DNA of 64,000 nt from Chionis minor. Its lineage: Eukaryota; Chordata; Aves; Charadriiformes; Chionididae. The stretch is taken from positions 186,001 through 250,000 of the forward strand of contig VZSF01007907.1 in assembly GCA_013398295.1 (NCBI GenBank), given 5' to 3'. This document shows positions 12,481-24,305 of the stretch, piece after piece. A program made the translations under genes and the position numbers. Position 1 is the first letter of the stretch. The number at the start of each line of letters is the position of its first letter. The notes below the pieces were generated by a model, which saw only the letters and a list, made by a program, of their open reading frames with translations, made no database searches and was not told where the DNA came from.

Positions 12481-12831
12481 AGGAACTAAATTTCTCTTGC
12501 ATCTATTTCCATTTTCACTAATTATACCCCCAAGCTTTCCAATAGACCAGGCCCTAAAATTCTTTTGAAGCTGAAACAGCCTAAGGAACAGCAGCCTTTT
12601 CATAGTAATGGACTTTGATGAAGAAACAAAGGTAATGCAGCCCTGGAAGCATTAATATTTCAAATAGAGTTATCATGTGAAAATACGTGTTTATTTGAAA
12701 AATGGGGAAAAGATTGTTGGTAAAGAGCCAAATACGTGTTCCAGGGAAACTGATACTCTGATTTAATCTCATTTAATTGCGTCATTCCTTCCTCACCTCT
12801 TTTCGTCAGAGTATTTTCTTGTGCTGCACAG
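12481..12831. other. Non-coding DNA, no gene seen
   Basis: Unique sequence with a 63-codon minus frame lacking recognised motifs. It leads into the pyrimidine-rich acceptor-like sequence before 12832. Confidence 0.5.
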
Positions 12832-12928
12832 AAATTAAGGTTAGCAAAAGCATAACAAACATGGTATTACTGGGCAGTGTCAGTGTTATCACGCTGTAAC
12901 TAAGCTCTACTTGCACATTTTGTTAAAG
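12832..12928 (+). ncRNA. Possible non-coding exon flanked by splice-like sites (uncertain)
   Basis: A TTTTCTTGTGCTGCACAG acceptor ends at 12831 and AAAG|GTGAGA, a good donor, begins at 12929. The 97 bases between have stops in every plus-strand frame, so an exon here would be non-coding or untranslated. Matching splice signals at exon-like spacing do arise by chance. Confidence 0.12.
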
Positions 12929-13662
12929 GTGAGAACAGCCCCTATGAACAATTGCGGCGTTCATACTGGACTCCATTTCAGGGAGAGGGGAACGGCTATT
13001 TTCCCAAACTGCCTCCAGACATGCAGTGCTTCCTAACATATAGGTTGTGCTTCAATCATGAAGCCTTGCAGGACCTCTCCAAAATACAGAGAAAGGAAAG
13101 GATTCGGATAAGGAAAAAAACCCCAAAAAAACACAGAAGGATGTGAGTCAGCTCTGACTTCTTGCAGGCAGCCAAAGACTTCGTTTCAAAACTTTGGAGA
13201 GATAATGGATCCTTCTTGGCGTGGTCTCAGAGCAGTGAATGTGGCAATACATGCAAAGCGTAGAAAGATGAGCAGTTCACATACCTAACCTGCATAGCAT
13301 GTGATGATATGCGCAACTAGAAAAACACAGCTGGAATGTGCTCTCCAAACAGAAAGAGGAATGCTGAGGTTCACCGGGGAATGAAGACTTGGGAAAAGTA
13401 TATTCTTCTGTTAGTCCCCCTCATCAAAGACACTTTCCACAAATACCTGAAAGACATAGGTGATTTCCCATTGTTCGGCATTTTACATCTTAATGTTCAA
13501 AGTGTGGGATGAAACCAGAAGGATCTTTAAGGACAGGTCTCTGAGACTCTCCAGCCAGCCACTAATACACCCTGATCCAGTAACTAGTAAAATTTCTTCC
13601 TCAAATGAATGAAAAGAGCAAACCCAAACAACAAAGCAATGCAAAGGAATACTCTGAAAGAT
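12929..13662. other. Non-coding DNA, no gene seen
   Basis: Mixed-composition unique sequence ending at a G homopolymer. The 64-codon plus frame at 12952-13146 ends in a Lys/Arg-rich run encoded by an A-rich tract and is not recognised. Confidence 0.5.
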
Positions 13663-13680
13663 GGGGGGGGGGGGGGGGGN
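13663..13680. repeat. Poly-G homopolymer (17 G) followed by one N
   Basis: Seventeen Gs at 13663-13679 followed by a single ambiguous base at 13680. The N almost certainly marks a base-calling or gap-closing problem at the homopolymer. The two frames crossing it, with their X residue, are unreliable. Confidence 0.9.
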
Positions 13681-16600
13681 CAGAGGCAGAAGTATGAACA
13701 GCTGCTTAAAAACAACCAACCAACCCCCCTCTCAGGACCTGATCTGAACAATAAAGAAGCTCACACACGCGTGACTTTTTTAGCCAGTCCTTTGACTCAC
13801 ACCCCAATACAAAAAAAGCAGATGGGTGGATCGGTACTCTCTGCTAGGAAGGGAAGGTTTGTAGAGAAGATAGGATCTTTGGTGAGGACAACCCAGAGAG
13901 CTGTGCAAAAAAAAATCCAGAGAGAGAAGTCTTGGGGTGCACAGGCTCCCTGTGCCCAAACCAGAGTCGGGAGAAAGCATCCATCCGCCTGCTGATCAAG
14001 TGCCTCGGCAGCCACAGCCCTTGCCAAGGGTACGCTTTGGGCAGGTATCACCAGGTGGCACTGTGACACAGTTTTCCAAGTCCTTTTTCTTCCTGTGCGA
14101 GCGAATGTTCAGTCTTGGAGAGACAGGCAACGCTGGTCTTCATTGTAGGGTTTTGGGTCCAAGATTAGGAATTAAAGAGGCGCTGGGGAGATGGAGAGAG
14201 GTGAGCGGCAGAGGAGCCTGCTCCCTGCCCCACTCTCTGCCCACGGCCATTCCCTCTGCGGCACCCACGCAGAGGGCAGGAGGCTCCGAGACCCCTGAAA
14301 GTCAGGGTGTGGGTACGCCATGACTGAACACCTCTATCCCAGATCAGTACTGGTGAACAAGTGAAATATTTAGATCAGTTCAAATGCTGTTTCATCCACG
14401 TATCACGCGGGAACCTGGGAATTCTCTTGGTATCTATCGGTCATCAGCTGGCAGAATGGTAATTCTGGTATAAAACCAGAAGATGACAAGGAAGTCTCAT
14501 AGGAAAAGAGATACACACCTCTGTATGATGTGCTGCTGTGTCACCAGCCAGCTTGGTGGAGAAGACCACTGTGATGGCCATTGCAGGAACCCAGCACAAG
14601 CTGCATTCAGATGAAAAAAAAAATCACAGGATTCAAGAGCTTTTTTTCTGTTATCTGACTGGGGTTTTGTGGGCTTTTTTATTGAACCATTCCTTCCACT
14701 GTTTATATCTTACAGGCACAAATGGCTTTCTAGGATTGAAGCCCCCACTGAAGGAAACCTGTGTTAAATCAAACTGCGGCAGTTGTCTCTGGTTGGTGCA
14801 ACACTGGGCAACCTGTTTAACTGCTCCACACCTCTGCTATACATCTTTAAAAGGAGAATGACCCCTCTTTCTTTCCAAGAAGAAAAGAAATGTTGGATAT
14901 TCATTGTGCTGAACATCCAGCGAAATGACATGAGCTTTTCCTGGTATTTCATAAAAGTACTGGTACATAAATACACTAAAGGCTCACTCATACGACCACT
15001 CTGTGTTTGAAACTCTTATTAAAATCAACAGTGGAGGGTTGAGTGCATTTAAGTGCTTCATTAGATAAGGCTCTAAAAGACAAAAATATACTTAATTTGT
15101 CATTTTATTGTTCAAAGATCCTTGCTAAAAATACAATGTGAGCCTAGAGAAAAATATTATGGTTCAATGGAAAGAGATCCTCCAAACCATTGAAAGAAAC
15201 TAAGCAGTGCTAAAACCCCTCTGTTGCAAGACATTTCTCTGCTCTTTTTCTTAGGGGATGCACTTAGAGGGGAAAATGTAAGTCACTGAAAGTGCATAAA
15301 ACGGAAATCCCTCCAAACTATGGATGGACTTTAACATCATGTCCTTAGTGGTGAAGATCCAGAGCGCTCTGAGAATTTATAAATACTCATTCAAGCTTTA
15401 ACCTATTAAACCTATACAAGTGTCGCTTGCATGTGTATATTTAACTTACATAGTTTTATAATATTCAGTTTATACGTGGTATAAGCAGGGGAAAGAAAAA
15501 TCACCTTGTCCAAGGGGAACAGAAGGTATATTATATACTCTGTGTCTAGGATTCTTTACACAGACTTGCTGGATTATATTTCCATCTCTCTTAACAAAAG
15601 TATTTGAAGAAGCTCTAAGGCTCAAACAGAACGCTAAAAGAAAGTGGGGTCAGTTATATAAGGGCTGGCATTAGTTTGTGAAAAGTTTTTTGCCTACCCA
15701 CTCCCAAATAAAGGGACAAAGAAGTGAACATTGTGGGAATGTGTTTCTAAACCACATGATATCCTTATCAGATTGTCATGTACAAGGGAGGTTCTCACAC
15801 AGGGACCCCATGCTGGTGAGCTGCCGTGAGCTGCCCGTCACATGATGCAAGTTCTCTGCTCCTATTCAGATTACTAAAATGAGCTGAAGGAAGCTAGATT
15901 TTCTCTCCCTCCCCCTGCAAAATAAGCAAAATGCACAGTGACCACGGCCATATTAATTCGCTGCCACTGAGAAAACAATCCAGAGCAGCTGCTAACAATG
16001 AGTGAGTGTATGAAGATGAACGTAAAGCTATTAAAATCTATTACCGCAAGTTTGAAACTGTCTCAGATTAATATCTGATGAGCGGACTTTAATGCAAGGA
16101 GGCAAACAGAGAATCAGAGAAATCTGAGAGTCAGACAAAATACAGGGAAAAAACCTTGGTTTGTGGTTTAAATGTAGAATTCTGCAAACTTGTAAACTTA
16201 CAGAGAGTAATACACTCTTATAAACAAGTCCTACTACGTTTTGCAAATGTCTCTGTTTCCACTGTTAATGTTGTGAACTCTTGTCATTGAATTACTTTTC
16301 CATATAGTTTGGGAAAAGTGGGAAAGTCCTTTAAAATTTTTTAATATTAAATGAGGGTTCTAAATAGTATTTGGCCATTTAAATATGCGGCCTGCTTCTA
16401 GAAGTGCTGAGGGAGCTCATAGATGCTCAGCATACTTGGAAATGAAGCCATGAAATGTGGATTTAGGATGCTAACTTTAGGCTACTGTTCCTGACATTCT
16501 TAACTTTTGAAACACATTTGCTCATGCAACGATGGATTAATAAAATTCCGGACCTTAGATTATTTTTTAAAAGACAGATTAAAATCCACATGTTTGGATG

Positions 16601-17073
16601 AAAGCTGTTTACTGATTACAATTAGGAGGAACAGCTAAGATTACGGTGACCGAAAGACTGTGCAGTAGAATCATTCCCACATGACACCAGTTTGTTTATT
16701 TTGTACCTAGAATATGGTTCATATAAAAAGGCATCAGCAAACGAAAGATACTACTCTTGTTTTGCGTATTAGAAAATACAGCTTTGCTACCCTCCTGCCT
16801 AGACTTTTTTTTTGCAGTACAGAGAAAATAATTGTTCTGTTATTTTAGAATAGTTTTGAGCATTTCATGGCTTGTATTTTCATGGTTCCATTTGGTTTGA
16901 AAGGGCTTGGATTTCAGCAAGAAGTGGCATGGGTCACACTGCATGGGGACAGACTTCATGCACGTGAGCAAAGGTCAAAATCAATCATAGCTTTGTATTT
17001 CCAGACCTATTACTTTTGGCAGTTTACCCTGCCAGAAGGGGCTAAAATATTTGCTTCCCAAAAGGAGTAAACA
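13681..17073. other. Non-coding DNA with a GC-richer patch at 13,960-14,330
   Basis: The early part (about 13,960-14,330) is GC-richer and carries overlapping frames on both strands (128 codons plus, 90 and 66 minus) with no known domain. From 14,900 to 17,070 the sequence is AT-leaning with few open frames. No repeat family is recognised. Confidence 0.5.
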
Positions 17074-17087
17074 TCAATAGGGGGCAG
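17074..17087 (+). promoter_or_regulatory. CTCF-like motif, forward
   Basis: TCAATAGGGGGCAG matches 12 of 14 positions of the CTCF core consensus CCASYAGRKGGCRS, including the whole AGRKGGC core. It lies about 370 bases upstream of the first CpG island. Binding is not shown by sequence alone. Confidence 0.4.
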
Positions 17088-17439
17088 GAATATAATCAGC
17101 TTCTCAACCATGCAGCAATGAGGAATGAGGGAAAAGGATCTCCTCCTCGCCGTAGCCATTAAGCCATCTAAACGTTAGACGCAACATTTTCAGCAAAAAG
17201 TTGAAAGATTTCACAGCACAGCGACTTGAAAAGGACAATAGGCCTATTTAGGCAATTATATTACGCAGGCTTTGTTATAAGGCAGCCCCGCTCAGTCCCA
17301 GAAAGTCTGGATAATCAAAAGTGTCCAAGTACAGGAAGGGGAAAAGTACAACCCCACCCTCCCGCACAGCCACTGCCAGGACCTCTGGATTTGAAGGGTA
17401 AAGTCTATTTACCGAAGCTCCTTGGCCATTTTATACATC

Positions 17440-18130
17440 AACCGATATCCTTCCTCGCGGGGCTGTGGGCTGCAGCCTAGCGAAGCTCTGGAAAGCCCTT
17501 CCCAAACCACAACTAATTTGGCCCCGGCCGCCTGCCCCTGTAAATCCGCCGCTGGGAGGCTGCTGCCAGCCCCCCGGGCAGAAAATGGGAGGGGGAGAGG
17601 GATGTTTCCCCCCCTCAAGCAACACGCATCCCAGCCCCAGTTCCCCACGGCCGAAGAGATCTGGAAACTCATGGCAGCTGCGCTCCGCTCCTGGGGTCCC
17701 AACAGGACGGGGCCAGCCGCCCTGCGGAGCACAACGTCCCTTTCACAGCCCCGCTCTCCCCGACCCAACTGCGCGACGCGGCCGCGCTTCATCGGCCTCA
17801 TTAAGGGCGGCGTGTTAACGAGACCGGGGCCAAAACAAGTCGCTGGGGGTGTTCAGGGGAGGGAGGTGGAAGCGTTGCCCACCAACAGGGCCACCCTGCT
17901 CCCCCGCGCGAAGCCCCCCGGCTTGGCCGGGCTTGCAGTGCGGGCCTGATGCACGCACGGTTAAGGCAGGCGGCGCGGCGGTAAGTTGGGATTTTAACTA
18001 GACGTGAGGATGACTAACTTCGCCGCCTGAAACATTATCTCTCTCTTTCAACTCCTTAACTTCGGCGTAACCCTCTTCCCGGCGGTGGCGGCAGCAGCAG
18101 CGCAGCGCCAGCCTGGCTTTGTTCTGACAA
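17440..18130. promoter_or_regulatory. CpG island (candidate promoter)
   Basis: CpG dinucleotides are dense (roughly 50 in about 690 bases by eye) in a window where they are otherwise scarce. There is a NotI site (GCGGCCGC, 17778-17785), and the densest part is around 17,700-17,990. In vertebrates such islands usually mark promoters or Polycomb-regulated developmental loci. Overlapping open frames on both strands (up to 175 codons on plus, 17422-17949) reflect the GC-rich, stop-poor composition; none has a recognised domain. A splice donor at its downstream side suggests transcription to the right. Confidence 0.6.
17787..17980 (+). ncRNA. Possible first exon ending in a splice donor (start unknown)
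   Basis: GCGGCG|GTAAGT gives a donor at 17980/17981 with a perfect intronic GTAAGT, inside a CpG island, the usual setting of a first exon. The left boundary is arbitrary because no TATA box or initiator fixes the start. The frame open through this part (from 17422 to its stop at 17949) ends 31 bases before the donor, so if spliced this exon is more likely 5' untranslated or long non-coding RNA. I cannot name a gene. Confidence 0.25.
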
Positions 18131-21100
18131 GTTGCACCTCGGCTGCACAGACTCATTAGGCGAGCAGGGAGTCACCCAAAGATACATTGCTTTTCCTCCG
18201 AGCTTATCCCACCCCAGCTTCACCAGCGAACGCCTCTCATCATTTCTGTCTGCAGGAGTTTTTGACAGTGGTGCGTATCCATTAAGAGTTTTCCTGTGCC
18301 AGCAGCTGGATCAGGCTAACTGTATCCCAGTCTACGTAGAGAATAGTTGTTCTCGTTTCAATTAATCTGAAAGGAAAACATCCCTGTGCAAATTTTTTTT
18401 TTTTGAATGAAGGGGATGAGAAACATTTTTCATGACACAGTTCAGGGCATTAAGCTACAAGTATAAAAATTTAAATAAAGACCGTATCCCTAAGCAAATC
18501 AGTCCTAGTGATTTAGCTGTAAAGTTTATAGATGAACTTTAAAGAAAATAACCCGGTTCAAACAGATCTTGCCTTCTGGGCACCAGCAAACACACCTGCA
18601 GCAATTTGATACTTGGGAATGCAGATTACAAGTCCTTCACTTCAAAATGTTTGTTTTTAAATTCAGAAAGATGAAAGAAAATAAAGTACTGAGCTTTTTT
18701 CTGTTGAGCACAGATGTTTCCAGTATTTCCAGTGCTTGCAGGGAATGAGAACCCGACTCAAACTTTGCAATAATCCGGAATTCAGAAGGAAAACACATGC
18801 CTTCTGGAGTCCCATCTTCACGAACTTTCTGAAAATTAATCCCTGCTAGATCCTCTCTGGGCAAACACTTCCCACCAAACCTACATAAGAACTGTATGCT
18901 ACAAGAGCCTCGACATCCTATTACATTCTGCTGCCATATCCGTAACTTTTGCCTTCATCAAATTTCTTATTCTTCTAAGCCTAACAAAATGCGGTAGGCA
19001 GTAGTCTTCTACTTGACATAATTAGCTCGAACACTACAAACTGCCAAACAAACTTAACTCTTGTTTTGGGCCTGTTCATTTGGGTTTTTGCCTGTTTAAT
19101 TAACGAAGACTTTTTTAAATAGGTTTTTCCAAGGCCAAAGGAAAATTGCCGTTCCTTGCAGCTCTGTCTCTCTCAGGGCCTGTCCAGTTCCCACTTCTGC
19201 AGTATTTAGTTAGCTCACATTTCACCAAAAGTTACTCGTTTTCTCTCAGTAATTGTTGTCGCTGCACTACGAGGGAGCAGAAAATTCCACCTTACTTTTA
19301 AAAAGTACAAATTACTCATTCTTGCAACCTTAACTCTTTTGTCCGCTTAAGAACTATTCTTGTCTAATTTGATTATACTGACCTGATTTTTATCTTACGA
19401 GAAAAGGACGGAGAATGACTCACGCTTAAAAGTGCAGTCAGTTCTGCTCTCATTTCTGAGTCCCTAATTTTCCTTGCAAATAAATACTTTCTTTTTAAAC
19501 CTCTAGCAACGTACCTGATAGCACACAAGACAAACATGTATGAGCGCAAAATCAGGTATTTGTTTTGTGTGCTCATAACTCATCTTGCAATACACAGTGG
19601 CTAACATTTGGGTTCCAACACATAGCAGGTTTTTCCTCCCACAGGGCGGGAGGAAAAAAATACCACACAAGTTAAGGTCATGTTTGGGTTGCGCCTTACC
19701 CTCTATTTTTACTTTGCAGACCCTCGTGGACAAGAAGATTCGTGACGCTGCCGAAGTGCGCTTGCTTAGTGAATCGTAACGGGATTAACATACTGAAGAT
19801 GAGCTGAAGTTGCAGACCTCCAGCATTCTGCCCTCACCCCTGCAACGGCCAATTTCGCCAGCGTTTCAGTGGAAACGCTGATGCTGTCTGGGATTGTTAC
19901 CAGCCTGTTCAGAGTCTGCACTATCCATGTATTATTCCCTCAACAACCATTTACCTTTTACTCTACAATCACGTCTCTATCAAAGCAATATTTCTAAGGC
20001 CTAAAGCAATGGCTGCAGGTGTACTGCTTTTATGGCAGAGCCAAAAATAAAACAACAAACTACACTGAAAAACCTATCTATTACCCATCTAATAATTTCA
20101 AAATTTGGCTACGATTACATTCCATCGAACAACCGGGGTCTTCATAGAAACAGAGAATCAGGAAACACTTGAGTTAGAATTAAACATTGCTATCTTTGTA
20201 TTTATAAGCACTGGAGCAACCTTTAAACCATTAAAAGCTTTGTGGACCACAAAAATTCTGGTTTTGTCATTATTTTTCATGAGATGCAAGGAAAAAAAAT
20301 CTTCCATGCTGAGACCATTTGAGTATTTTATAATCTGTTTACATATATTTACCCCCACACATGAAGTGCTTACACTTCCTTCAAAATTAAAAACAAAACT
20401 TGCTCTAGAAATCAAACAGAATTCTTCATTTGGACCCTACCTAAATTGCTTTTCCACATTTCTATACCATTAATTTTCACAGTTCAAATTACAGCCACCA
20501 TATTATGATTCAGGTTTCGGCCTGATTTTAAATTCCCATGCAGGGAAGATTAATCCTGTTGCTTACGAAGTTAAGAGACTGGATTCCTGAATGCATTTTC
20601 CTGTATTTTTTATTTACCCTTGTTAATATGAGTTCCTTTGATTAGCTAAACTTTGCTGTTATCAACACTTGTCTCTTATCACAGGCCCTAGGCAAATGAC
20701 ATATTTACCACTCATTCCATTCTGATAAGGGTAATCCTGTGTTTAACTTGCCCAAGAACAAACACCATATATTCTGTTTTTAAGAATCCTGCTTCTAGGT
20801 ATTAACAACATACAAGAGAATGAGCAGGACATTTTTAAACCAGAAGTTATTTAAAGAATATTTTGCGAATGTAAGCTTTTTACGACAGCATATGCCTCCT
20901 ACTCTAGAAAACTTTATTTAATTCCAGGTTTCTGCAACATCCCTGCTGAAGTTATACTAAAGTTTAAACCAAGGAAGGAGGAAAACACATTTTTAGTAAA
21001 ACATCTGGTTTGGGTTTTTTTTTTCCCTCCTAACTGAAGCTCTCCCATAGCTAGTAACATTATTTTGGAGTAAAAGCTTTGTTTCATATCATGTTTGAAG

Positions 21101-22264
21101 CACTGTGAAAACAGCATGGAGAAAATAAACATCCCATGCTGAACTTCACAGTCTAATTTTAATTGTAAAGACATCAAAACATTTGCAGTGTTGTAGGCTG
21201 GTAGTCACCGATCTTTACAATTCTGTTTTCATTACTCAACCCACACAATCATCATATGGTGACTGAAAACTTTTAAGCAGAGTGAAAAATAGACTATTTC
21301 GCCAAACAGCTTTTTATTTTTCAATCTCCCCCTCCACCCCTTTGAGAGAAACTGTATCGAAAGGAGAACTGTTCTAATTCCTAGGTAACTTTTTAACATA
21401 CCGTAAAACAAAAATTTCAAACAGAATTATACGGTTAATGGTGTACTGAAGTGCCCGAGAGCGTGCTAAAAACATTTTGATAGATAGCCAAGCCATTTAT
21501 CTAAATCAGCGTCAGAGCAGTGAAGCATCCTGCAAGCTTTTATGCAGAGTATAAGGTGATGCTTTCTGGCACTTCTTGTCATTTCTCAAACTTGAAACTG
21601 TGGTGTTAAAATGCTGCCATTGTTTACCATCTATGCATTTCGGCAACAAATCAAGATGCTATAACCTAATAACACATTTTCAGAAGTGTCCTACCACTAA
21701 CTCTCCCTCCTCCGTTACCAGTGCAACGCTGCCTGAATCTCAAGGTATAGAAATAATTGATGGTTAAACTCAAAGGGTGTTCACAGCAAGTAGTTTTCTA
21801 GCAAAACAGCAACTTCTTAGAGCAACAAAGTGAAGAAGAAAGGTGGCAGCAAGGTCAGTACAAAGAAATATTGCCTTTTCTTAGGAAACTTAAAACTACT
21901 GTCTAATTTTTGGAATGGCACCTACCCACTGCAACCCCACATCTTTGCAAGAACTGGACGGAGCAGCATTTTAATTGCTTGGCTGCTCTGTTAAAACGCA
22001 CTTTGAGACAACATGCATCCCAATTATCAAACGCGGTACAAAATTAGATTAAGGAAGCAAAGAAAAAAACTACTACAGAGACATTACGTAAATTTGTCCT
22101 TCACTGGTTGGAGTTTTGCAAGTATTTGCTGCATCATATTATAATTTTACGCGCCCCTGCTTGGCTCCACAACTGTTGTTAGGATCAGTATGCTACATGA
22201 GAAGGGATAAACAGAAAGCAGCCCGGTGCTTCTTTCCTTTTTCCTTTCTTGCCAAAAGGAGGGG
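18131..22264. other. Non-coding DNA, no gene seen
   Basis: AT-leaning unique sequence between the two CpG islands. The longest frame is 122 codons (20105-20473, plus), which overlaps an 85-codon minus frame and has no recognised motif or initiation context. No repeats recognised. Several AT-rich stretches (20,500-21,450) have enhancer-like texture but no distinctive motif cluster. Confidence 0.5.
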
Positions 22265-22884
<620 letters not shown>

Positions 22885-23306
22885 ATTTCCCCCCCAAAAT
22901 GCCGTGAGAGTCAGCCCCGCGGCTGGGGCGCCGGCCGGGTGGGTGCCGCGTCCCGCGCCGTGCCCATCGCCCGCCTCCCCGGGATAAAACGGCTCCGGGA
23001 GGGACGCGGGATCCCCCCTCGGACCTGAATAGATCCTTCTGCCTCCGAACAGCTCACTTCCTACTACTTGTGTCACAGGGAATGAAAGATTGAATTGCCT
23101 AATATATGCGAGTGAACTTTCCGTGAACCCTTCCCAGGCTGCTAACCTTCAAATGACCCAAGCGGTCTGACATCACCAGCTCCCAGGATTCTCACACGCC
23201 TTCCACAGCTCCCAGCAGCCCTGGAAAAAAAGCGGGCGGGCGAACGCTAGCCACAGCCCTGCCGGAGTCGCCCCGCTGCCGCTCAGCGGGCGCCGACGGC
23301 GGGGGC

Positions 23307-23348
23307 NNNNNNNNNNNNNNNNNNNNNNNNNNNNNNNNNNNNNNNNNN
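23307..23348. other. Assembly gap (42 N)
   Basis: Forty-two consecutive Ns in extremely GC-rich DNA. The two minus-strand frames running through it contain X residues and carry no information. Confidence 0.99.
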
Positions 23349-23368
23349 GCCCCGGGCGGGGCCCGGGC

Positions 23369-23391
23369 GGGGGGGGGGGGGGGGGGGGGGG
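23369..23391. repeat. Poly-G homopolymer (23 G)
   Basis: Twenty-three Gs just right of the gap, after GGGCGGGGCCCGGGCGG-type sequence. Homopolymers of this length next to a gap are often mis-sized. Confidence 0.85.
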
Positions 23392-23477
23392 CAACTCGCA
23401 AAAAGACCCCAAATAATAAAGTTTTAGGGAAAAAAACCAAAAAAACCCCGCCCAACAAAAAACCAACACAACAAAAA
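23392..23477. repeat. A/C-rich low-complexity tract
   Basis: A-runs separated by CC or CCCC, similar in texture to 1176-1262. It ends at a single N. Confidence 0.65.
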
Positions 23478-23478
23478 N
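23478..23478. other. Single ambiguous base (N)
   Basis: One N after an A-run, 130 bases right of the 42-N gap. With the poly-G it marks this whole stretch as low-quality assembly. Confidence 0.99.
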
Positions 23479-24283
23479 GGAGAGGCCACGAGCGAGGCAC
23501 AGGCGTCTGCCGCCGTACCAGAGCCGTGGACACGGGCTTCACCCCAACTTCTGGGGTTGTGGGTCCGGGTGCGGAGCAGCCTCACGCTAAGCCAGCCCCA
23601 TGCGCGCCAGCGGGGAGTGCCACCAGGAGGAACGATGGCTGGTGCCAGCCCTGCTCCTGGTGCAGGGACCTCATGGGTCCGTCCCTCCTGGGGTGGGGGT
23701 GGGGGGTCAGGTCCCGTCTCTCCCTATCATCCCTTACCCTCACTCCTAAATTCACCCAGCTATCCCAGGCCTCCCTGGTGGGCCTGATTTCACCGGCGCC
23801 GTCACCGGGGAGGGCCCATCCCTGCCACCCAGCCTGGGGCAGGAGGCAGCCATGCAACCCCTCTTCTCCATGGCCAAGGGGCCACTGGGTCCTGCCTGTC
23901 TCTGATTAGCAGAGAGGGGCCAGGGCTGCTGGCGTGGCCCCGCAGGGGCTGTATCAGCTTTCAGAGGGCTAATGAGCCCCACGTCCTCCGGAGAGGAGGA
24001 AGGCCACGGGCAGGTCCATGAGGAACAGGACCCACCCCAGGGTGCCAGGAGGGGGACATGGCAGCTGCCCCCTCCCTGGGGGCAGGCGGCCCCGGCTCCC
24101 CCCTCACAGCCATTTTGAAGGCACGGGGCTGCTCCCACCAAAACACCCGCAGAGATCTCGGCGAAACCACGCTCCCGGCAGCGCTCTCCCTCGTGGCTGG
24201 AGTAGGTGTCAAAGCCTGCTGCCAGCTCGGTGGCCAGGACGCCATAGCCAGCACGGTGCTGGCCCACCACCATTTGCATCAAG
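23479..24283. other. GC-rich non-coding DNA with chance-like open frames
   Basis: GC-rich but only moderately CpG-rich. It lies under a 206-codon minus-strand frame (23752-24372), the longest in the window. That frame's first 70 or so residues read smoothly, but I recognise no domain, and frames of 127, 76, 99 and 83 codons on plus and 97 and 91 on minus overlap it. A perfect inverted repeat, CTGCCCCC (24065-24072) and GGGGGCAG (24078-24085), lies here, as does the octamer ATTTGCAT at 24272-24279. Confidence 0.45.
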
Positions 24284-24305
24284 CCAGCAGGGCGCCCTCT
24301 GCTTT
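24284..24305 (-). promoter_or_regulatory. Composite CTCF-like motif, mainly reverse
   Basis: On the minus strand AAAGCAGAGGGCGC (24305-24292) matches 12 of 14 positions of CCASYAGRKGGCRS with the entire core intact. On the plus strand CCAGCAGGGCGCCC (24284-24297) also matches 12 of 14, but with one core mismatch. The overlap is built on the palindrome GGGCGCCC. The octamer ATTTGCAT lies five bases to the left. Confidence 0.4.

Larger units (their letters stand above)
22885..23410. promoter_or_regulatory. CpG-rich island interrupted by an assembly gap
   Basis: CpGs are dense at 22,890-23,025 and again at 23,225-23,306, with GGGCGGGGCC-type SP1-like boxes just right of the gap. A CpG-poorer stretch (23,040-23,170) separates the two parts. 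The unsequenced 42 Ns fall in the densest half, so the real island is probably longer and more GC-rich than shown. It may be a promoter or a Polycomb-type island; no transcript boundary is fixed by the sequence. Confidence 0.5.

Noticed and set aside
20105..20473. 122-codon plus-strand frame in AT-rich DNA
   Set aside because: No recognised domain, an opposing 85-codon frame overlaps it, and there is no splice or promoter support.
24065..24085. CTGCCCCC...GGGGGCAG as a pair of CTCF half motifs
   Set aside because: The cores lack the AG-rich left part of the motif; it is listed only as an inverted repeat.
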